A stretch of 64,000 nt of DNA from Calothrix sp. PCC 6303 (lineage in GTDB: Bacteria; Cyanobacteriota; Cyanobacteriia; Cyanobacteriales; Nostocaceae): contig NC_019751.1 of assembly GCF_000317435.1 (NCBI RefSeq), positions 124,001-188,000 of the forward strand. The letters run 5' to 3'. Positions 9,844 through 18,173 of this stretch are shown piece by piece. Position 1 is the stretch's first letter. The number at the start of each line of letters is the position of its first letter. The notes beneath the pieces are model-generated. The model saw only the letters and a program-made list of their open reading frames with translations, was not told the DNA's origin and did no database searches. The translations under genes were made by a program, and so were the position numbers.

Positions 9844-9990
9844 CGCCAAAACCAAAATATGGCAGAAAGCTTACCGAAAAAGCCGCACCTGCCGATAATC
9901 TCAATCCTCGACAAAAAAAATTTCCAAAAAGTACCAAGTTGCGCTATAATTGTCAAAGTTCAGCGCAATAACTGAATTAAACACATTCGT

Positions 9991-10063
9991 GCGCTCTTAG
10001 TTCAGTTGGTAGAACGCAGGTCTCCAAAACCTGATGTCGGGGGTTCAAGTCCTCCAGGGCGCG
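9991..10063 (+). tRNA. trnW: tRNA-Trp (anticodon CCA)
   Basis: A 73-base cloverleaf. The acceptor stem GCGCTCT pairs with AGGGCGC, the anticodon stem CAGGT/ACCTG closes the loop CTCCAAA with anticodon CCA, and the T-arm contains GGTTCAAGTCC. The discriminator base is G. CCA is not encoded at the 3' end. It lies between rplS and secE, a position shared with other cyanobacteria. Confidence 0.97.
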
Positions 10064-10311
10064 CTCTCTTAGTACTAGCAATTAAACCCGGAATTCCGTG
10101 CCAAAGCTGTAAAACATTTCAGCCAACCCCGGATGTTTCGGGTTTAGTTTATTGCTACAGTATCTATTTAGCAGAGTCCCCTTAAGACTCAGAAAAAAGA
10201 TTCAGGTGTGGATCTGGTGATTTTCCTTCGATGCAGTTGCAAGGCGAGCTAGAAATAATATCATTTAGTTAGCACCAAAAATGTATTTACAATTTGAGGG
10301 GATAAGCAACC

Positions 10312-10584
10312 GTGTCCAAAAAAAATGAAGCCGAAATGCCAGAGTCATCCCCTGGAAGCAGCTTGGGGAACTTTATTCAAGGTACTAAGGAAGAATTCGA
10401 GAAAGTAGTCTGGCCCAGTCGTCAACAGTTATTCAGCGAATCGGCTGCTGTATTGTTGATGGTGTTCCTCAGTGCATTTTTGATCTTTTTTGTTGATAAA
10501 TTCTTTATTTGGGCAGCGGCAGTTATATTTAACAAAACCCAGACCGTTGCCTCTTTGATCGGTCTATTGGATAGATTATTTTAG
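10312..10584 (+). CDS. secE: Preprotein translocase subunit SecE
   Basis: Small essential subunit of the SecYEG channel that clamps SecY in the cytoplasmic and thylakoid membranes. The 90-residue product starts at GTG 10312 (a GAGGGG site lies about 11 bases before it) and has a hydrophilic N-terminus, the conserved cytoplasmic helix FIQGTKEEFEKVVWPSRQQL (about 21-40) and a single membrane span (about 44-75, rich in V, L, F). It is followed after 24 bases by nusG, the usual pairing across bacteria. Confidence 0.94.
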   Translation: MSKKNEAEMPESSPGSSLGNFIQGTKEEFEKVVWPSRQQLFSESAAVLLMVFLSAFLIFFVDKFFIWAAAVIFNKTQTVASLIGLLDRLF

Positions 10585-10608
10585 GTAGGCAACACAATAG
10601 GTGTTCAG

Positions 10609-11250
10609 ATGGATTCTGCAACAGGTGAAGATTTTAATTCAGGGTTGCAGTCAGAGGAAGATTTACAAAGCGTATTGAATGCTTTGAAAGAATCGCGCTG
10701 GTATGCAGTGCAAGTAGCCTCTGGCTGTGAAAAACGTGTCAAAGCAACTTTGGAGCAACGTATCCAAACATTTGACGTGGCTGATAGAATAGTTGATGTC
10801 AAAATTCCCCACACTCCGGCGGTTAAAATTCGTAAAGATGGTAGCCGCCAAAGCACAGAGGAAAAAGTATTTCCCGGATATGTGCTGGTGAGGATGATCA
10901 TGGATGATGATGTCTGGCAGGTAGTGCGAAACACATCCCATGTCATCAACTTTGTGGGGGCAGAACAAAGACGTGGTACAGGCAGAGGTCGCGGACACGT
11001 TAAACCTCTACCGTTAAGTCATTCTGAAGTTGAACGCATTTTCAAACAGACGGACGAACAAGAGGCAGTTGTCAAAATTGATATGGCAACTGGTGATAAG
11101 ATCATTGTGCTTTCCGGTCCATTTAAGGACTTTGAAGGTGAGGTGATCGAAGTTAGCCCCGAACGGAGTAAACTTAAAGCCCTACTTTCAATTTTTGGAC
11201 GGGACACACCAGTAGAATTGGAATTCAATCAGGTTCAGAAACAGAGCTAA
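10609..11250 (+). CDS. nusG: Transcription termination/antitermination protein NusG
   Basis: RNA polymerase-associated factor that controls pausing and couples transcription with translation. The 213 residues comprise an acidic N-terminal extension (1-25), the NGN domain (WYAVQVASGCEKRVKATLEQ, VKIPHTP, KVFPGYVLVRMIMDDDVWQ, VRNTSHVINFVG) and a C-terminal KOW domain (GDKIIVLSGPFKDFEGEVIE near 155-175; LSIFGRDTPVELEFNQVQ). It begins 24 bases after secE and ends 6 bases before rplK, so the three are very likely cotranscribed. Confidence 0.96.
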   Translation: MDSATGEDFNSGLQSEEDLQSVLNALKESRWYAVQVASGCEKRVKATLEQRIQTFDVADRIVDVKIPHTPAVKIRKDGSRQSTEEKVFPGYVLVRMIMDDDVWQVVRNTSHVINFVGAEQRRGTGRGRGHVKPLPLSHSEVERIFKQTDEQEAVVKIDMATGDKIIVLSGPFKDFEGEVIEVSPERSKLKALLSIFGRDTPVELEFNQVQKQS

Positions 11251-11256
11251 AATCAA

Positions 11257-11682
11257 ATGGCGAAGAAAGTTGTCGCGGTTATCAAGTTGGCTTTAAATGC
11301 CGGAAAAGCCAACCCCGCACCGCCTGTTGGTCCAGCATTGGGTCAGCATGGTGTGAATATCATGATGTTTTGTAAGGAATACAACGCTAAAACAGCAGAC
11401 CAAGCTGGAACGGTAATTCCTGTAGAGATTTCGGTGTTTGAAGACCGGAGTTTTACATTCGTCCTCAAAACACCCCCCGCATCGATTCTAATTAAGAAAG
11501 CAGCGAAAATTGAAGCTGGTTCAAATGAACCCAACAAAAAAAAGGTTGGGCAAATTACCCGGGAACAATTACAGCAAATTGCTCAAACTAAGCTACCCGA
11601 TCTCAATGCTAACGACATCGATGCAGCAATGAAGATTATCGAAGGTACAGCCAAGAATATGGGTGTCACCATCGCTGATTAG
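11257..11682 (+). CDS. rplK: 50S ribosomal protein L11
   Basis: L11 binds 23S rRNA at the GTPase-associated centre. The 141-residue product shows the hallmark N-terminus [20 protein letters not shown] followed by [17 protein letters not shown], then [19 protein letters not shown] and a C-terminal RNA-binding domain ending [19 protein letters not shown]. The ATG at 11257 is only 6 bases after the nusG stop, showing tight translational organisation. No anomalies seen. Confidence 0.97.
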   Translation: MAKKVVAVIKLALNAGKANPAPPVGPALGQHGVNIMMFCKEYNAKTADQAGTVIPVEISVFEDRSFTFVLKTPPASILIKKAAKIEAGSNEPNKKKVGQITREQLQQIAQTKLPDLNANDIDAAMKIIEGTAKNMGVTIAD

Positions 11683-11765
11683 TTTTGACTTTTTTGTGCA
11701 AATCTCAAATCCAATAATTGTATTGGGGGAGAAGCAAAGCTTCGTATTCACCCCAGGAGTAAAAA

Positions 11766-12476
11766 ATGACCAAGAAATTATCACGCCGAATGCAGGCACT
11801 AGTTGCAAAAGTCGAAGATAGAGACTATGCGCCTTTAGATGCATTAGCTTTACTCAAAGAGACCGCAACTGCAAAATTCCCCGAAGCTGCCGAAGCTCAT
11901 ATCCGACTGGGAATTGACCCAAAATATACAGATCAACAATTACGGACAACCGTCGCATTGCCTAAAGGGACTGGGAATATTGTCAGAGTGGCAGTAATTA
12001 CACGGGGTGAGAAAGTAGCGGAAGCAACCAGTGCTGGTGCGGATATCGTTGGTTCGGAAGAATTAATTGATGATATCGCCAAAGGGATGATGGACTTTGA
12101 TAAGTTGATTGCCACACCGGATGTGATGCCACAGGTGGCAAAGCTTGGTAAGATGCTTGGTCCTCGTGGTTTGATGCCCTCACCCAAAGGTGGTACAGTT
12201 ACCTTTGATATTGCAAGCGCGATCGCTGAATTCAAAGCAGGTAAGTTAGAATTTAGAGCCGACCGTACAGGTATCGTCCATGTTATGTTTGGTAAGGTCT
12301 CATTTTCACCAGAAGATTTACTGGTAAACTTGAAGGCGTTGCAAGAAACCATTGACCGTAACCGCCCTTCTGGTGCCAAAGGTCGCTACTGGCGGACAAT
12401 GTATATTTCCTCTACGATGGGACCATCTATTCGCTTGGATATCAATGCCTTGCGCGATTTGAAAACTGTTGATTAG
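11766..12476 (+). CDS. rplA: 50S ribosomal protein L1
   Basis: L1 forms the mobile stalk at the ribosomal E site and in many bacteria represses its own operon by binding its mRNA. The 236-residue product contains [25 protein letters not shown]-type [20 protein letters not shown], the conserved [16 protein letters not shown] (near 138-153) and [15 protein letters not shown] near the C-terminus. It starts 83 bases after rplK with CAGGAG just before the ATG. The pair rplK-rplA precedes the L10 leader and rplJ-rplL as in most bacteria. Confidence 0.97.
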   Translation: MTKKLSRRMQALVAKVEDRDYAPLDALALLKETATAKFPEAAEAHIRLGIDPKYTDQQLRTTVALPKGTGNIVRVAVITRGEKVAEATSAGADIVGSEELIDDIAKGMMDFDKLIATPDVMPQVAKLGKMLGPRGLMPSPKGGTVTFDIASAIAEFKAGKLEFRADRTGIVHVMFGKVSFSPEDLLVNLKALQETIDRNRPSGAKGRYWRTMYISSTMGPSIRLDINALRDLKTVD

Positions 12477-12594
12477 GCATGATTTTCCGAAGTTATGGGC
12501 AATTTGTGTTGAATAGTAAGTTAAAGATATAATGTTTAGCCTATCCCGATTCAAATTCTCAGAGATTTTCAGAACATCCTGACAAGAAAAAATT

Positions 12595-12770
12595 AAAAGC
12601 CAGAGACAGCAGGTGCATTAATTGCTTAATCTCCTGCCGAGGTTTACACAAAAATTATTGGTTGATTCTACAGCCTTTGACTATGGATGCGATAACGCAT
12701 CCTGTGTAAATTACTTGTAAAACCCTGGCTAAACCTAAAACAGCCAGGGTTAATTGTTTTTAGCTATTTA
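12595..12770 (+). promoter_or_regulatory. Ribosomal protein L10 leader with attenuator-type terminator
   Basis: The region before rplJ contains the L10-leader-like core AGAGACAGCAGG (12603-12614) and CTCCTGCCGAGGT (12631-12643), which pair as a stem around an internal loop; L10, with L7/L12, binds this type of structure in many bacteria. It is followed by a small hairpin GGATGCG-ATAA-CGCATCC (12685-12702) and a strong terminator hairpin AACCCTGGCT/AGCCAGGGTT (12721-12751) with a T-rich tail. The terminator ends about 60 bases before the rplJ ATG, so autogenous attenuation is plausible. Mechanism is inferred from the family. Confidence 0.75.
12721..12762 (+). terminator. Intrinsic terminator in the L10 leader
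   Basis: Perfect 10-base stem AACCCTGGCT (12721-12730) with AGCCAGGGTT (12742-12751) and loop of 11 bases, followed by AATTGTTTTT. It may both end the rplK-rplA transcript and serve as the attenuator for rplJ-rplL. Confidence 0.8.
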
Positions 12771-12820
12771 AAACTTCAACGGCTGAAAAATCAACAAACT
12801 TTTAAGGAGGTGAGACAAAG

Positions 12821-13396
12821 ATGGGTAGAAGTGTTGAGGATAAAAAGGCGATAGTTGCCGAACTCAAAGAAAGCTTGGGTGAGACAACTTTAGCACTAGT
12901 CATTGACTATCAAGGTCTGACTGTTGCCGAAATGAAAGACTTACGGCGGAAACTGCGTCCGAGCGGAGCTACGTGTAAGGTCACAAAAAATACCTTTATG
13001 GGTATTGCCATTCGAGAACAAGAACAATGGCAACCTTTAACAGAGTTACTCAAAGGTTCTAATGCTTTCTTGCTGGTTAAAGAAGATTTTTCTTCGGCAA
13101 TCAAAGCCTACCAAGAGTTTCAAAAAGCTACCAAAGATAAAACCAAGCTTCGTGGTGGAGTCATGGATGGCAAGCTGCTGAAAGAAGCAGATGTCAAAGT
13201 CTTGGGAGATTTACCATCCAAAGAACAACTCATGGCACAAATTGCTGGTGCCCTCAATGCAGTCACTACCAAGATTGCTGTGGGTATCAACGAAGTTCCC
13301 GCATCTTTGGGACGTGCTTTGCAAGCTGTTGCTGACAAAGACGGTAGCAGCAGTAGCGATGGCAGTGACAATAGCAGCGAAGAAAGTGCTAGCTAA
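12821..13396 (+). CDS. rplJ: 50S ribosomal protein L10
   Basis: L10 anchors the L7/L12 dimers to form the ribosomal stalk and acts as the regulatory protein of this operon in well-studied bacteria. The 191-residue product begins MGRSVEDKKAIVAELKESL, with YQGLTVAEMKDLRRKLR and KVTKNTFMGIA, and continues with the C-terminal helix that carries L12 (ASLGRALQAVADKDG). The last 20 residues are almost only Ser, Asp, Glu and Asn (SSSSDGSDNSSEESAS), a tail beyond the usual L10 end. The start has an excellent AAGGAGGTGA site. rplL follows after 45 bases. Confidence 0.96.
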   Translation: MGRSVEDKKAIVAELKESLGETTLALVIDYQGLTVAEMKDLRRKLRPSGATCKVTKNTFMGIAIREQEQWQPLTELLKGSNAFLLVKEDFSSAIKAYQEFQKATKDKTKLRGGVMDGKLLKEADVKVLGDLPSKEQLMAQIAGALNAVTTKIAVGINEVPASLGRALQAVADKDGSSSSDGSDNSSEESAS

Positions 13397-13441
13397 AGTC
13401 AAAAATCAAAAGTTAAAAGTAGAAATTAAGGAGTTTGAAGA

Positions 13442-13831
13442 ATGTCCGCTGCAACCGATACCATTTTAGAACAGTTGAAAGGTTTGACTTTACTTGAAGC
13501 ATCTGAATTAGTTAAACAAATCGAAGAAGCATTCGGCGTTAGTGCAGCTGCACCCGCTGGTGGCATGATGATGATGGCGGCAGCACCTGGTGCAGCTGCT
13601 GAAGCTGTAGAAGAAAAAACCGAGTTTGACGCAATTCTTGATGCTGTACCTGCTGATAAGAAAATTGCTGTCCTCAAGATTGTCCGCGAATTGACAGGTT
13701 TAGGCTTGAAAGAAGCTAAAGACTTGGTAGAAGCTGCACCAAAAGCTGTATTTGAAGCTGTTGGTAAAGAAAAAGCTGAAGACGCTAAGAAGCGCATCGA
13801 AGAAGCTGGTGGTAAAGTTACCGTCAAATAG
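13442..13831 (+). CDS. rplL: 50S ribosomal protein L7/L12
   Basis: Stalk protein that recruits translation factors. The 129 residues show the N-terminal dimerisation domain ([20 protein letters not shown]), a flexible hinge rich in Ala, Gly and Met including four consecutive Met (about 38-55), and the C-terminal factor-binding domain ([57 protein letters not shown]). It is preceded by TAAGGAG and is the last gene of the operon, with a strong terminator 33 bases after its stop codon. Confidence 0.97.
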   Translation: MSAATDTILEQLKGLTLLEASELVKQIEEAFGVSAAAPAGGMMMMAAAPGAAAEAVEEKTEFDAILDAVPADKKIAVLKIVRELTGLGLKEAKDLVEAAPKAVFEAVGKEKAEDAKKRIEEAGGKVTVK

Positions 13832-13863
13832 TTTGATGTAATTTCCAGGTTTTACTTAATTTT

Positions 13864-13901
13864 AAATCCCCGATTTCTTTACCAAGAAATTGGGGATTTT
13901 T
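13864..13901. terminator. Bidirectional intrinsic terminator after rplL
   Basis: Stem AAATCCCCGATTTCTT (13864-13879) with AAGAAATTGGGGATTT (13884-13899), a single mismatch, with A-run upstream and T-run downstream. It lies between the convergent rplL (+) and the DUF2808 gene (-), and can serve both. Confidence 0.9.
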
Positions 13902-13909
13902 CAAATTTA

Positions 13910-14479
13910 TCAATTCGTAATTAAGTTATAAAAACCCGGAGAATAAAAATGCAACCTAGCAAAACCCAAAAACTGACTCTGTGTTTTTTCACCTAGGGGA
14001 GATGCACTTACCCCAAATAGGTAGACACCTTCGTTGTGGGGATTCCTCACTGGTTTTAAGCCAATTGTCACTGTTTTTCCGGGTGGGATTGCTGGATTAA
14101 AGGTGATTGTTGTAGTTTGTTTTTGACGGTTGCTAATTACACTTTGCAAAGCAAATTTTTCACCTTTTTGGGAACGCGTCCCTGCAAAAGCAACACTTTC
14201 TTTGAGGTTGAAGCGAATATTATCTACTCCTTCGTGCTGATTAATGACGACTTTGTGCAAAGGTTCAGATGCTTTGTCTGGAAGTTTGATTGTAAAGTAG
14301 TATGTTGCACCCCAGACATTGACACTGTTATGTGTGGTTCCAGCCTCTACCAAGCTGGGTGGTTGGATAAAATGAACGGTACCATCCTGTAGTTGTACCG
14401 CTTGACTAGACTTTGTTACATATGCACTGATACCGATAATAGTCGCCAGCGCTGTACCAAACAACAATCTAATTCCCAT
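13910..14479 (-). CDS. Secreted DUF2808-family protein
   Basis: A 189-residue protein with an N-terminal signal peptide (MGIRLLFGTALATIIGISAY, cleavage probably after SSQA near residue 27) and a mature domain matching the cyanobacterial DUF2808 family: VQLQDGTVHFIQPPSLVEA, YYFTIKLPDKASEPLHKVVI, NIRFNLKESVAFAG, TTTITFNPAIPPGKTVTIGL and a C-terminal GVYLFGVSASPLG. The family is found almost only in cyanobacteria and its function is unknown; a periplasmic or surface location is likely. It is monocistronic, convergent with the ribosomal operon. Confidence 0.82.
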   Translation of the reverse strand: MGIRLLFGTALATIIGISAYVTKSSQAVQLQDGTVHFIQPPSLVEAGTTHNSVNVWGATYYFTIKLPDKASEPLHKVVINQHEGVDNIRFNLKESVAFAGTRSQKGEKFALQSVISNRQKQTTTITFNPAIPPGKTVTIGLKPVRNPHNEGVYLFGVSASPLGEKTQSQFLGFARLHFYSPGFYNLITN

Positions 14480-14748
14480 ATTTTTTTATTGGCAGCGAGC
14501 CTAGACTGGAGGCTGAATGCTGATATTATTTTTATTGTTTATTCAGTCTTGAATAATTAGACTGTACAACTTCTATTAGTAGATTTACTTAAAGTTTCTC
14601 AAGATTAATTAAAGGATTGATAAAATAAGTAAGAATTTTTCCCTAATTTTGTAACATTACGGATGATATGTAAAGGTTGATTGATATTAGTTGTCAAGAT
14701 CAAGGATTAGGTTACACACTAACAATATAAGCTTGGCAATTATGTATT

Positions 14749-15234
14749 ATGAATATTACTTCTAATTTGGAAATCAAACGCCCAGCATGGCAGAACTTCA
14801 CCATGTTGGCACTGGGATTTTGGTTAAGTGCTAGTCTGATTTTAGATTGGGTAATTATGCCTAGTCTATATGTTTCGGGGATGATGGCTCAAGATGGTTT
14901 TGCCTCAGCTGGTTATCTGATTTTTTGGGTTTTTAATCGGGTTGAATTGCTGTGCGCTGGTTTAGTTCTAACTGGTATTTTGACAATGAGCTATGGACAA
15001 TTAGCTTGGTACCGAGGAGCGATATTTTTAGCTGGTTTAATGTTAACTATTGCGTTGGTTGATACCTATTTGCTGACTCCACAAATGTCTGCTATTGGAA
15101 TTCATCTGAATCAGTTTGCTGCGACAGTGGAAGTTCCGGCAACAATGAATTTGCTGCACGGTGCTTACTGGGTATTAGATGTGATGAAATTGGTGACTGG
15201 TGGTGTGCTTTTGGGTTGGTGTAGCAAAAACTAA
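14749..15234 (+). CDS. Hypothetical four-span membrane protein
   Basis: A 161-residue protein that I cannot assign with confidence. It has about four membrane segments: residues 18-35 (FTMLALGFWLSASLILDW), 55-75 (FASAGYLIFWVFNRVELLCA), 85-105 (WYRGAIFLAGLMLTIALVDT) and 138-157 (AYWVLDVMKLVTGGVLLGW). Layout and motif LHGAYWVLDVMKL resemble the small cyanobacterial DUF4149-like group, but this is a weak resemblance. It is the only plus-strand gene between convergent neighbours and ends at a strong hairpin at 15277. Confidence 0.7.
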   Translation: MNITSNLEIKRPAWQNFTMLALGFWLSASLILDWVIMPSLYVSGMMAQDGFASAGYLIFWVFNRVELLCAGLVLTGILTMSYGQLAWYRGAIFLAGLMLTIALVDTYLLTPQMSAIGIHLNQFAATVEVPATMNLLHGAYWVLDVMKLVTGGVLLGWCSKN

Positions 15235-15276
15235 CAGATACTAAGAATACAAAAACAAAAATACAAAAATACCAAG

Positions 15277-15300
15277 AGAGACGCGATGTATCGCGTCTCT
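15277..15300. terminator. Terminator hairpin AGAGACGCGA/TCGCGTCTCT
   Basis: Perfect 10-base stem with loop TGTA between the convergent membrane-protein gene (+) and the GDT1-like gene (-); CTTTTTATT follows 10 bases later on the plus strand. The stem word belongs to a repeat family that recurs in the window (AGAGACG with CGTCTCT), so it may be a repeat used as a terminator. Confidence 0.65.
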
Positions 15301-15310
15301 ACGAGGCTTT

Positions 15311-15604
15311 TTATTCCACAGATTCTGCTTCTTCGTTGTTGAAAAACAACAAGCGGATTGCCAGAACCGCAAATCCCGCACATGCGATCGCTTTGAGCAA
15401 CCGAGTGGGTAAAAACTCAGAAACTGCACCTCCAGCCAATACACCTAAAAGGCTTGTTAGCAACAGTGCCCCGGCTGTACCAAAAAATACAGCACGAGAT
15501 GACTTACCTTGACCGGAAAGCGCGATCGCTGCTAGCTGGCTTTTGTCTCCCAACTCTGATAAAAAGACTGTAATAAAGCTGATTCCTAAAAGATGCCAAT
15601 CCAT
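15311..15604 (-). CDS. Half-size GDT1/TMEM165 (UPF0016) family transporter, probable Mn2+/Ca2+ exporter
   Basis: A 97-residue, three-span membrane protein with the family signature FLSELGDKSQLAAIAL at residues 14-29. UPF0016 proteins export manganese (and calcium), and the cyanobacterial Mnx member loads manganese into the thylakoid lumen. Full-length members contain two E-x-G-D-[KR]-[ST] signatures; this one has only one, so it must work as a dimer with itself or with another half-size protein. Split families are often encoded as adjacent pairs, but no second half is adjacent here. GDKSQ and the hydrophobic repeats are clear, so the assignment is firm. Confidence 0.9.
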   Translation of the reverse strand: MDWHLLGISFITVFLSELGDKSQLAAIALSGQGKSSRAVFFGTAGALLLTSLLGVLAGGAVSEFLPTRLLKAIACAGFAVLAIRLLFFNNEEAESVE

Positions 15605-15711
15605 ATTTAGATATTATTTAGTTACGATTGGGTAAAAGCTCAACAAGCAAGTTGTTTATGACCCAAATTATTCATATTTTAACTGAAACAGCAATTAATT
15701 GAAGTTGTAAA

Positions 15712-15975
15712 TCACGCTAAATGCATTTTTAACACGCTTTGGGGAGCTTTGCGAACTCTTGCCAGGATGGTTTGTTGTCCTAAACGCTGACAAGCTTCAT
15801 AACGATGACAGCCGGAAAATCCATAATATTGTCCTTCTACTTCCAAAACATCAATGGGTTCTTGCTGTCCAATTGTGGCAATCGACTCCATCAAAGCTTG
15901 AACTTTATTTGGGTCATTTTGACGTGGTAATGGTCGTTTAATTTGATTGAGAGGAACTTCCTGGATTTTTACCAT
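15712..15975 (-). CDS. srxA: Sulfiredoxin
   Basis: ATP-dependent repair enzyme that reduces the cysteine sulfinic acid of over-oxidised typical 2-Cys peroxiredoxins. The 87-residue length, ParB-like fold start (VPLNQIKRPLPRQNDPNKVQ) and the active-site sequence FSGCHRYEACQRLG (catalytic Cys56 in GCHR) are those of cyanobacterial sulfiredoxins rather than of chromosome-partition ParB proteins. IDVLEVEGQYYGF supplies the nucleotide-binding strand. The gene is separated from the GDT1-like gene by 107 bases on the same strand. No 2-Cys peroxiredoxin gene is in this window. Confidence 0.93.
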   Translation of the reverse strand: MVKIQEVPLNQIKRPLPRQNDPNKVQALMESIATIGQQEPIDVLEVEGQYYGFSGCHRYEACQRLGQQTILARVRKAPQSVLKMHLA

Positions 15976-16192
15976 AATCTTTATTTCCTAAAAGTCATAG
16001 TAGTTATGAGTTTATTTTAGCAAAATATTTATAATTTTGTTTGTTAATTTATTCAGGGTTAGAAGGTTTATAACTTGTAGAAAGTTCCCATCTGCCCTAA
16101 AAATGTACGAGAATAAACCTTTGCCTGAAGATGAGTTTTTATTTATAAGTGAATGTGTCTATTTGTACAAAATATAATACATAAATACTATA

Positions 16193-17920
16193 ATGTTGCA
16201 ATCTACTAATCACGAAGAATCTACGAAAAATGAGCAAAAATTTACGCTGACTCAGGTGAGATTGGGGAAGGTTTTGCCGTCATCCATCAGAAATGTGGGT
16301 AAACAAATTACCTTTGGCAGATTTTGCTACGCAACAATCACGACATTTTGCTTAGTAGGTTTAACGGGTGCATCTGATCCATCAGTGGGTAAAAAACAGG
16401 ATGATGTAGAGTTAAGAATTGGAATTGTCCAGCGGTTTGGGGATAATCCGAAAGAAGTGTTACAGTTACAACCGACAAAAGGCGATCGGCTACGGTTGAA
16501 TTTTAAGACAGCTAGTGGTGATAAAACTATAGTCACTGAGCAAGCAGTGAAAATGGAAGTGACTATGCAACCACTGCAAACTGCTGTAGTGGAAGAAAGG
16601 TTAGTATTAGGGACTTTCCGTACCTATGAAACCGCCGAAGATAACGCCAAGAAGTGGAAAGAACAGGGAATAGAAGTGGAAATTGCCCAACCTGAAAGGT
16701 GGCAAGTTTGGGCAAAGCGGGATACCTATAGTACTCCATTAGTGCGTCGTTTGTTAATGCGATCGCTTAAAAGCGCGGGAAAGACAGCACCCCAAATTGA
16801 AACCCAAATTCTTAAACAGTCACCAACGATAAGTTGGGTTGTGAATGGTGTGCGTTATAGTCCGAGTAATTTGGAAATTACCAGCGATCAAAATTTGATT
16901 TTGGTAAGTGAAGGTATAAAGAAAGACAGCAAAATTCAAATTAACTCAGAAAAAGCCCGCCTCTATCCTGGTAGATTGGAGCTACAACCGAATGCTTATG
17001 GGACGTACAGCTTAGTTAATGAAGTACCCTTAGAAACCTATTTACGCGGAGTCGTACCCTATGAAATCGGTGCAAATTCCCCAGTAGCCGCACTAGAAGC
17101 ACAGGCAATATTGGCTCGTACCTATGTCCTGCGGAATTTACGGAGATTCGCTATAGATAATTACGAGCTATGTGCAGACACCCACTGCCAAGTTTATTAC
17201 GGACTCAAAGGAATATCCCCCGCAACCGATAAAGCGATCGCATCCACGCGCGGAAGGGTATTAACATATAAAAATGAATTGGTTGACGCGCTATATTCAG
17301 CCAGTACGGGTGGTGTAACTGCTTCATTTACGGATGTATGGTATGGTGATGACCGTCCTTATTTACGACCAATTATTGATTCTGCTCAAGGCATTTGGAA
17401 TTTATCTAACAAAAGTTTGGCAGATGAAAGCAATTTTCAAGCTTTTATTAATCAAAAAGATGGTTTCAATGGTTCAGGATGGCAGTTATTCCGTTGGAAA
17501 CGAGAAACTAGTCTCGAAGATATTGCCAAGGGTTTACAGAAGTTTCTCAAAGTAAAAAATAGTCCCTACGCTAAATTAAAAGAAGTTCGTGAACTCAAGG
17601 TAGCTGAACGTAGCGAGAGTGGACGGATTCTCAAATTAGATGTCACAACTGACATTGGCGAATTTAGTTTACGTAAAGATGAAGTTCGCAGTGCATTTTA
17701 TGCCCCTATTAGCACCTTATTTTACCTACAACCAGTAAATAAAGGTCAACCCGGTACTTGGGGATACGCTTTTGTGGGGGGTGGAATGGGACATGGAGTG
17801 GGTTTAAGTCAAACTGGCGCTCAAAATTTGGCAAAATTAGGTTGGGCAACTGATAAAATTCTTCAGTTCTATTATCCTGGAACCCAACTTCAGGCACTTA
17901 ATGACAAAATAAAAAGATGA
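16193..17920 (+). CDS. SpoIID/LytB-domain protein (amidase-enhancer-like)
   Basis: Envelope protein with a SpoIID domain, which in sporulating bacteria is a lytic transglycosylase acting on peptidoglycan; cyanobacterial members are presumed cell-wall remodelling proteins. The 575 residues show a hydrophobic anchor near 46-62 (FGRFCYATITTFCLVGL), an SPOR-like segment (LVLGTFRTYETAEDNAKKW), and the SpoIID domain: LETYLRGVVPYEIG, AQAILARTYVLRN, the cysteine pair in CADTHCQVYYG, STGGVTASFTDVW, and the closing GGGMGHGVGLSQTGAQNLAK. Domain order and length fit. It is monocistronic, with a hairpin repeat about 70 bases after the stop. Confidence 0.9.
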   Translation: MLQSTNHEESTKNEQKFTLTQVRLGKVLPSSIRNVGKQITFGRFCYATITTFCLVGLTGASDPSVGKKQDDVELRIGIVQRFGDNPKEVLQLQPTKGDRLRLNFKTASGDKTIVTEQAVKMEVTMQPLQTAVVEERLVLGTFRTYETAEDNAKKWKEQGIEVEIAQPERWQVWAKRDTYSTPLVRRLLMRSLKSAGKTAPQIETQILKQSPTISWVVNGVRYSPSNLEITSDQNLILVSEGIKKDSKIQINSEKARLYPGRLELQPNAYGTYSLVNEVPLETYLRGVVPYEIGANSPVAALEAQAILARTYVLRNLRRFAIDNYELCADTHCQVYYGLKGISPATDKAIASTRGRVLTYKNELVDALYSASTGGVTASFTDVWYGDDRPYLRPIIDSAQGIWNLSNKSLADESNFQAFINQKDGFNGSGWQLFRWKRETSLEDIAKGLQKFLKVKNSPYAKLKEVRELKVAERSESGRILKLDVTTDIGEFSLRKDEVRSAFYAPISTLFYLQPVNKGQPGTWGYAFVGGGMGHGVGLSQTGAQNLAKLGWATDKILQFYYPGTQLQALNDKIKR

Positions 17921-17991
17921 GAAGGAGTCAAAAGACAGAATTCAGAATCCACTATACTTTTGCAGTTTTGTAAGTTGATTGGAGCAAAGCG

Positions 17992-18046
17992 TAACCCAAC
18001 ATCAATGAGATAATAATTAAAAATGTTGGGTCCTGTTACACCCAAC
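17992..18046. repeat. Hairpin repeat AACCCAACAT ... GTTGGGT/ACCCAAC
   Basis: AACCCAACAT (17993-18002) can pair with ATGTTGGGT (18023-18031), which alternatively forms a local hairpin with ACCCAAC (18040-18046). This GTTGGGT-type word is a common dispersed repeat of cyanobacteria. The two alternative stems could end transcription of the SpoIID gene. Confidence 0.55.
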
Positions 18047-18173
18047 TTCATCTGCTACTACACAGTAAATTCTCAAACAATATTTTTTAAATAACTCCAG
18101 GTTTCAACATGGACGGAGTTTCAGTTTGTATTTTAATTTCCAATTCCGACACCCTAATTTTCCCAATTCCCAC

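Noticed and set aside
15712-15975. Small ParB-like gene considered as a partition protein
   Set aside because: The GCHRYEA active site and 87-residue length identify it as sulfiredoxin; no parA is adjacent.
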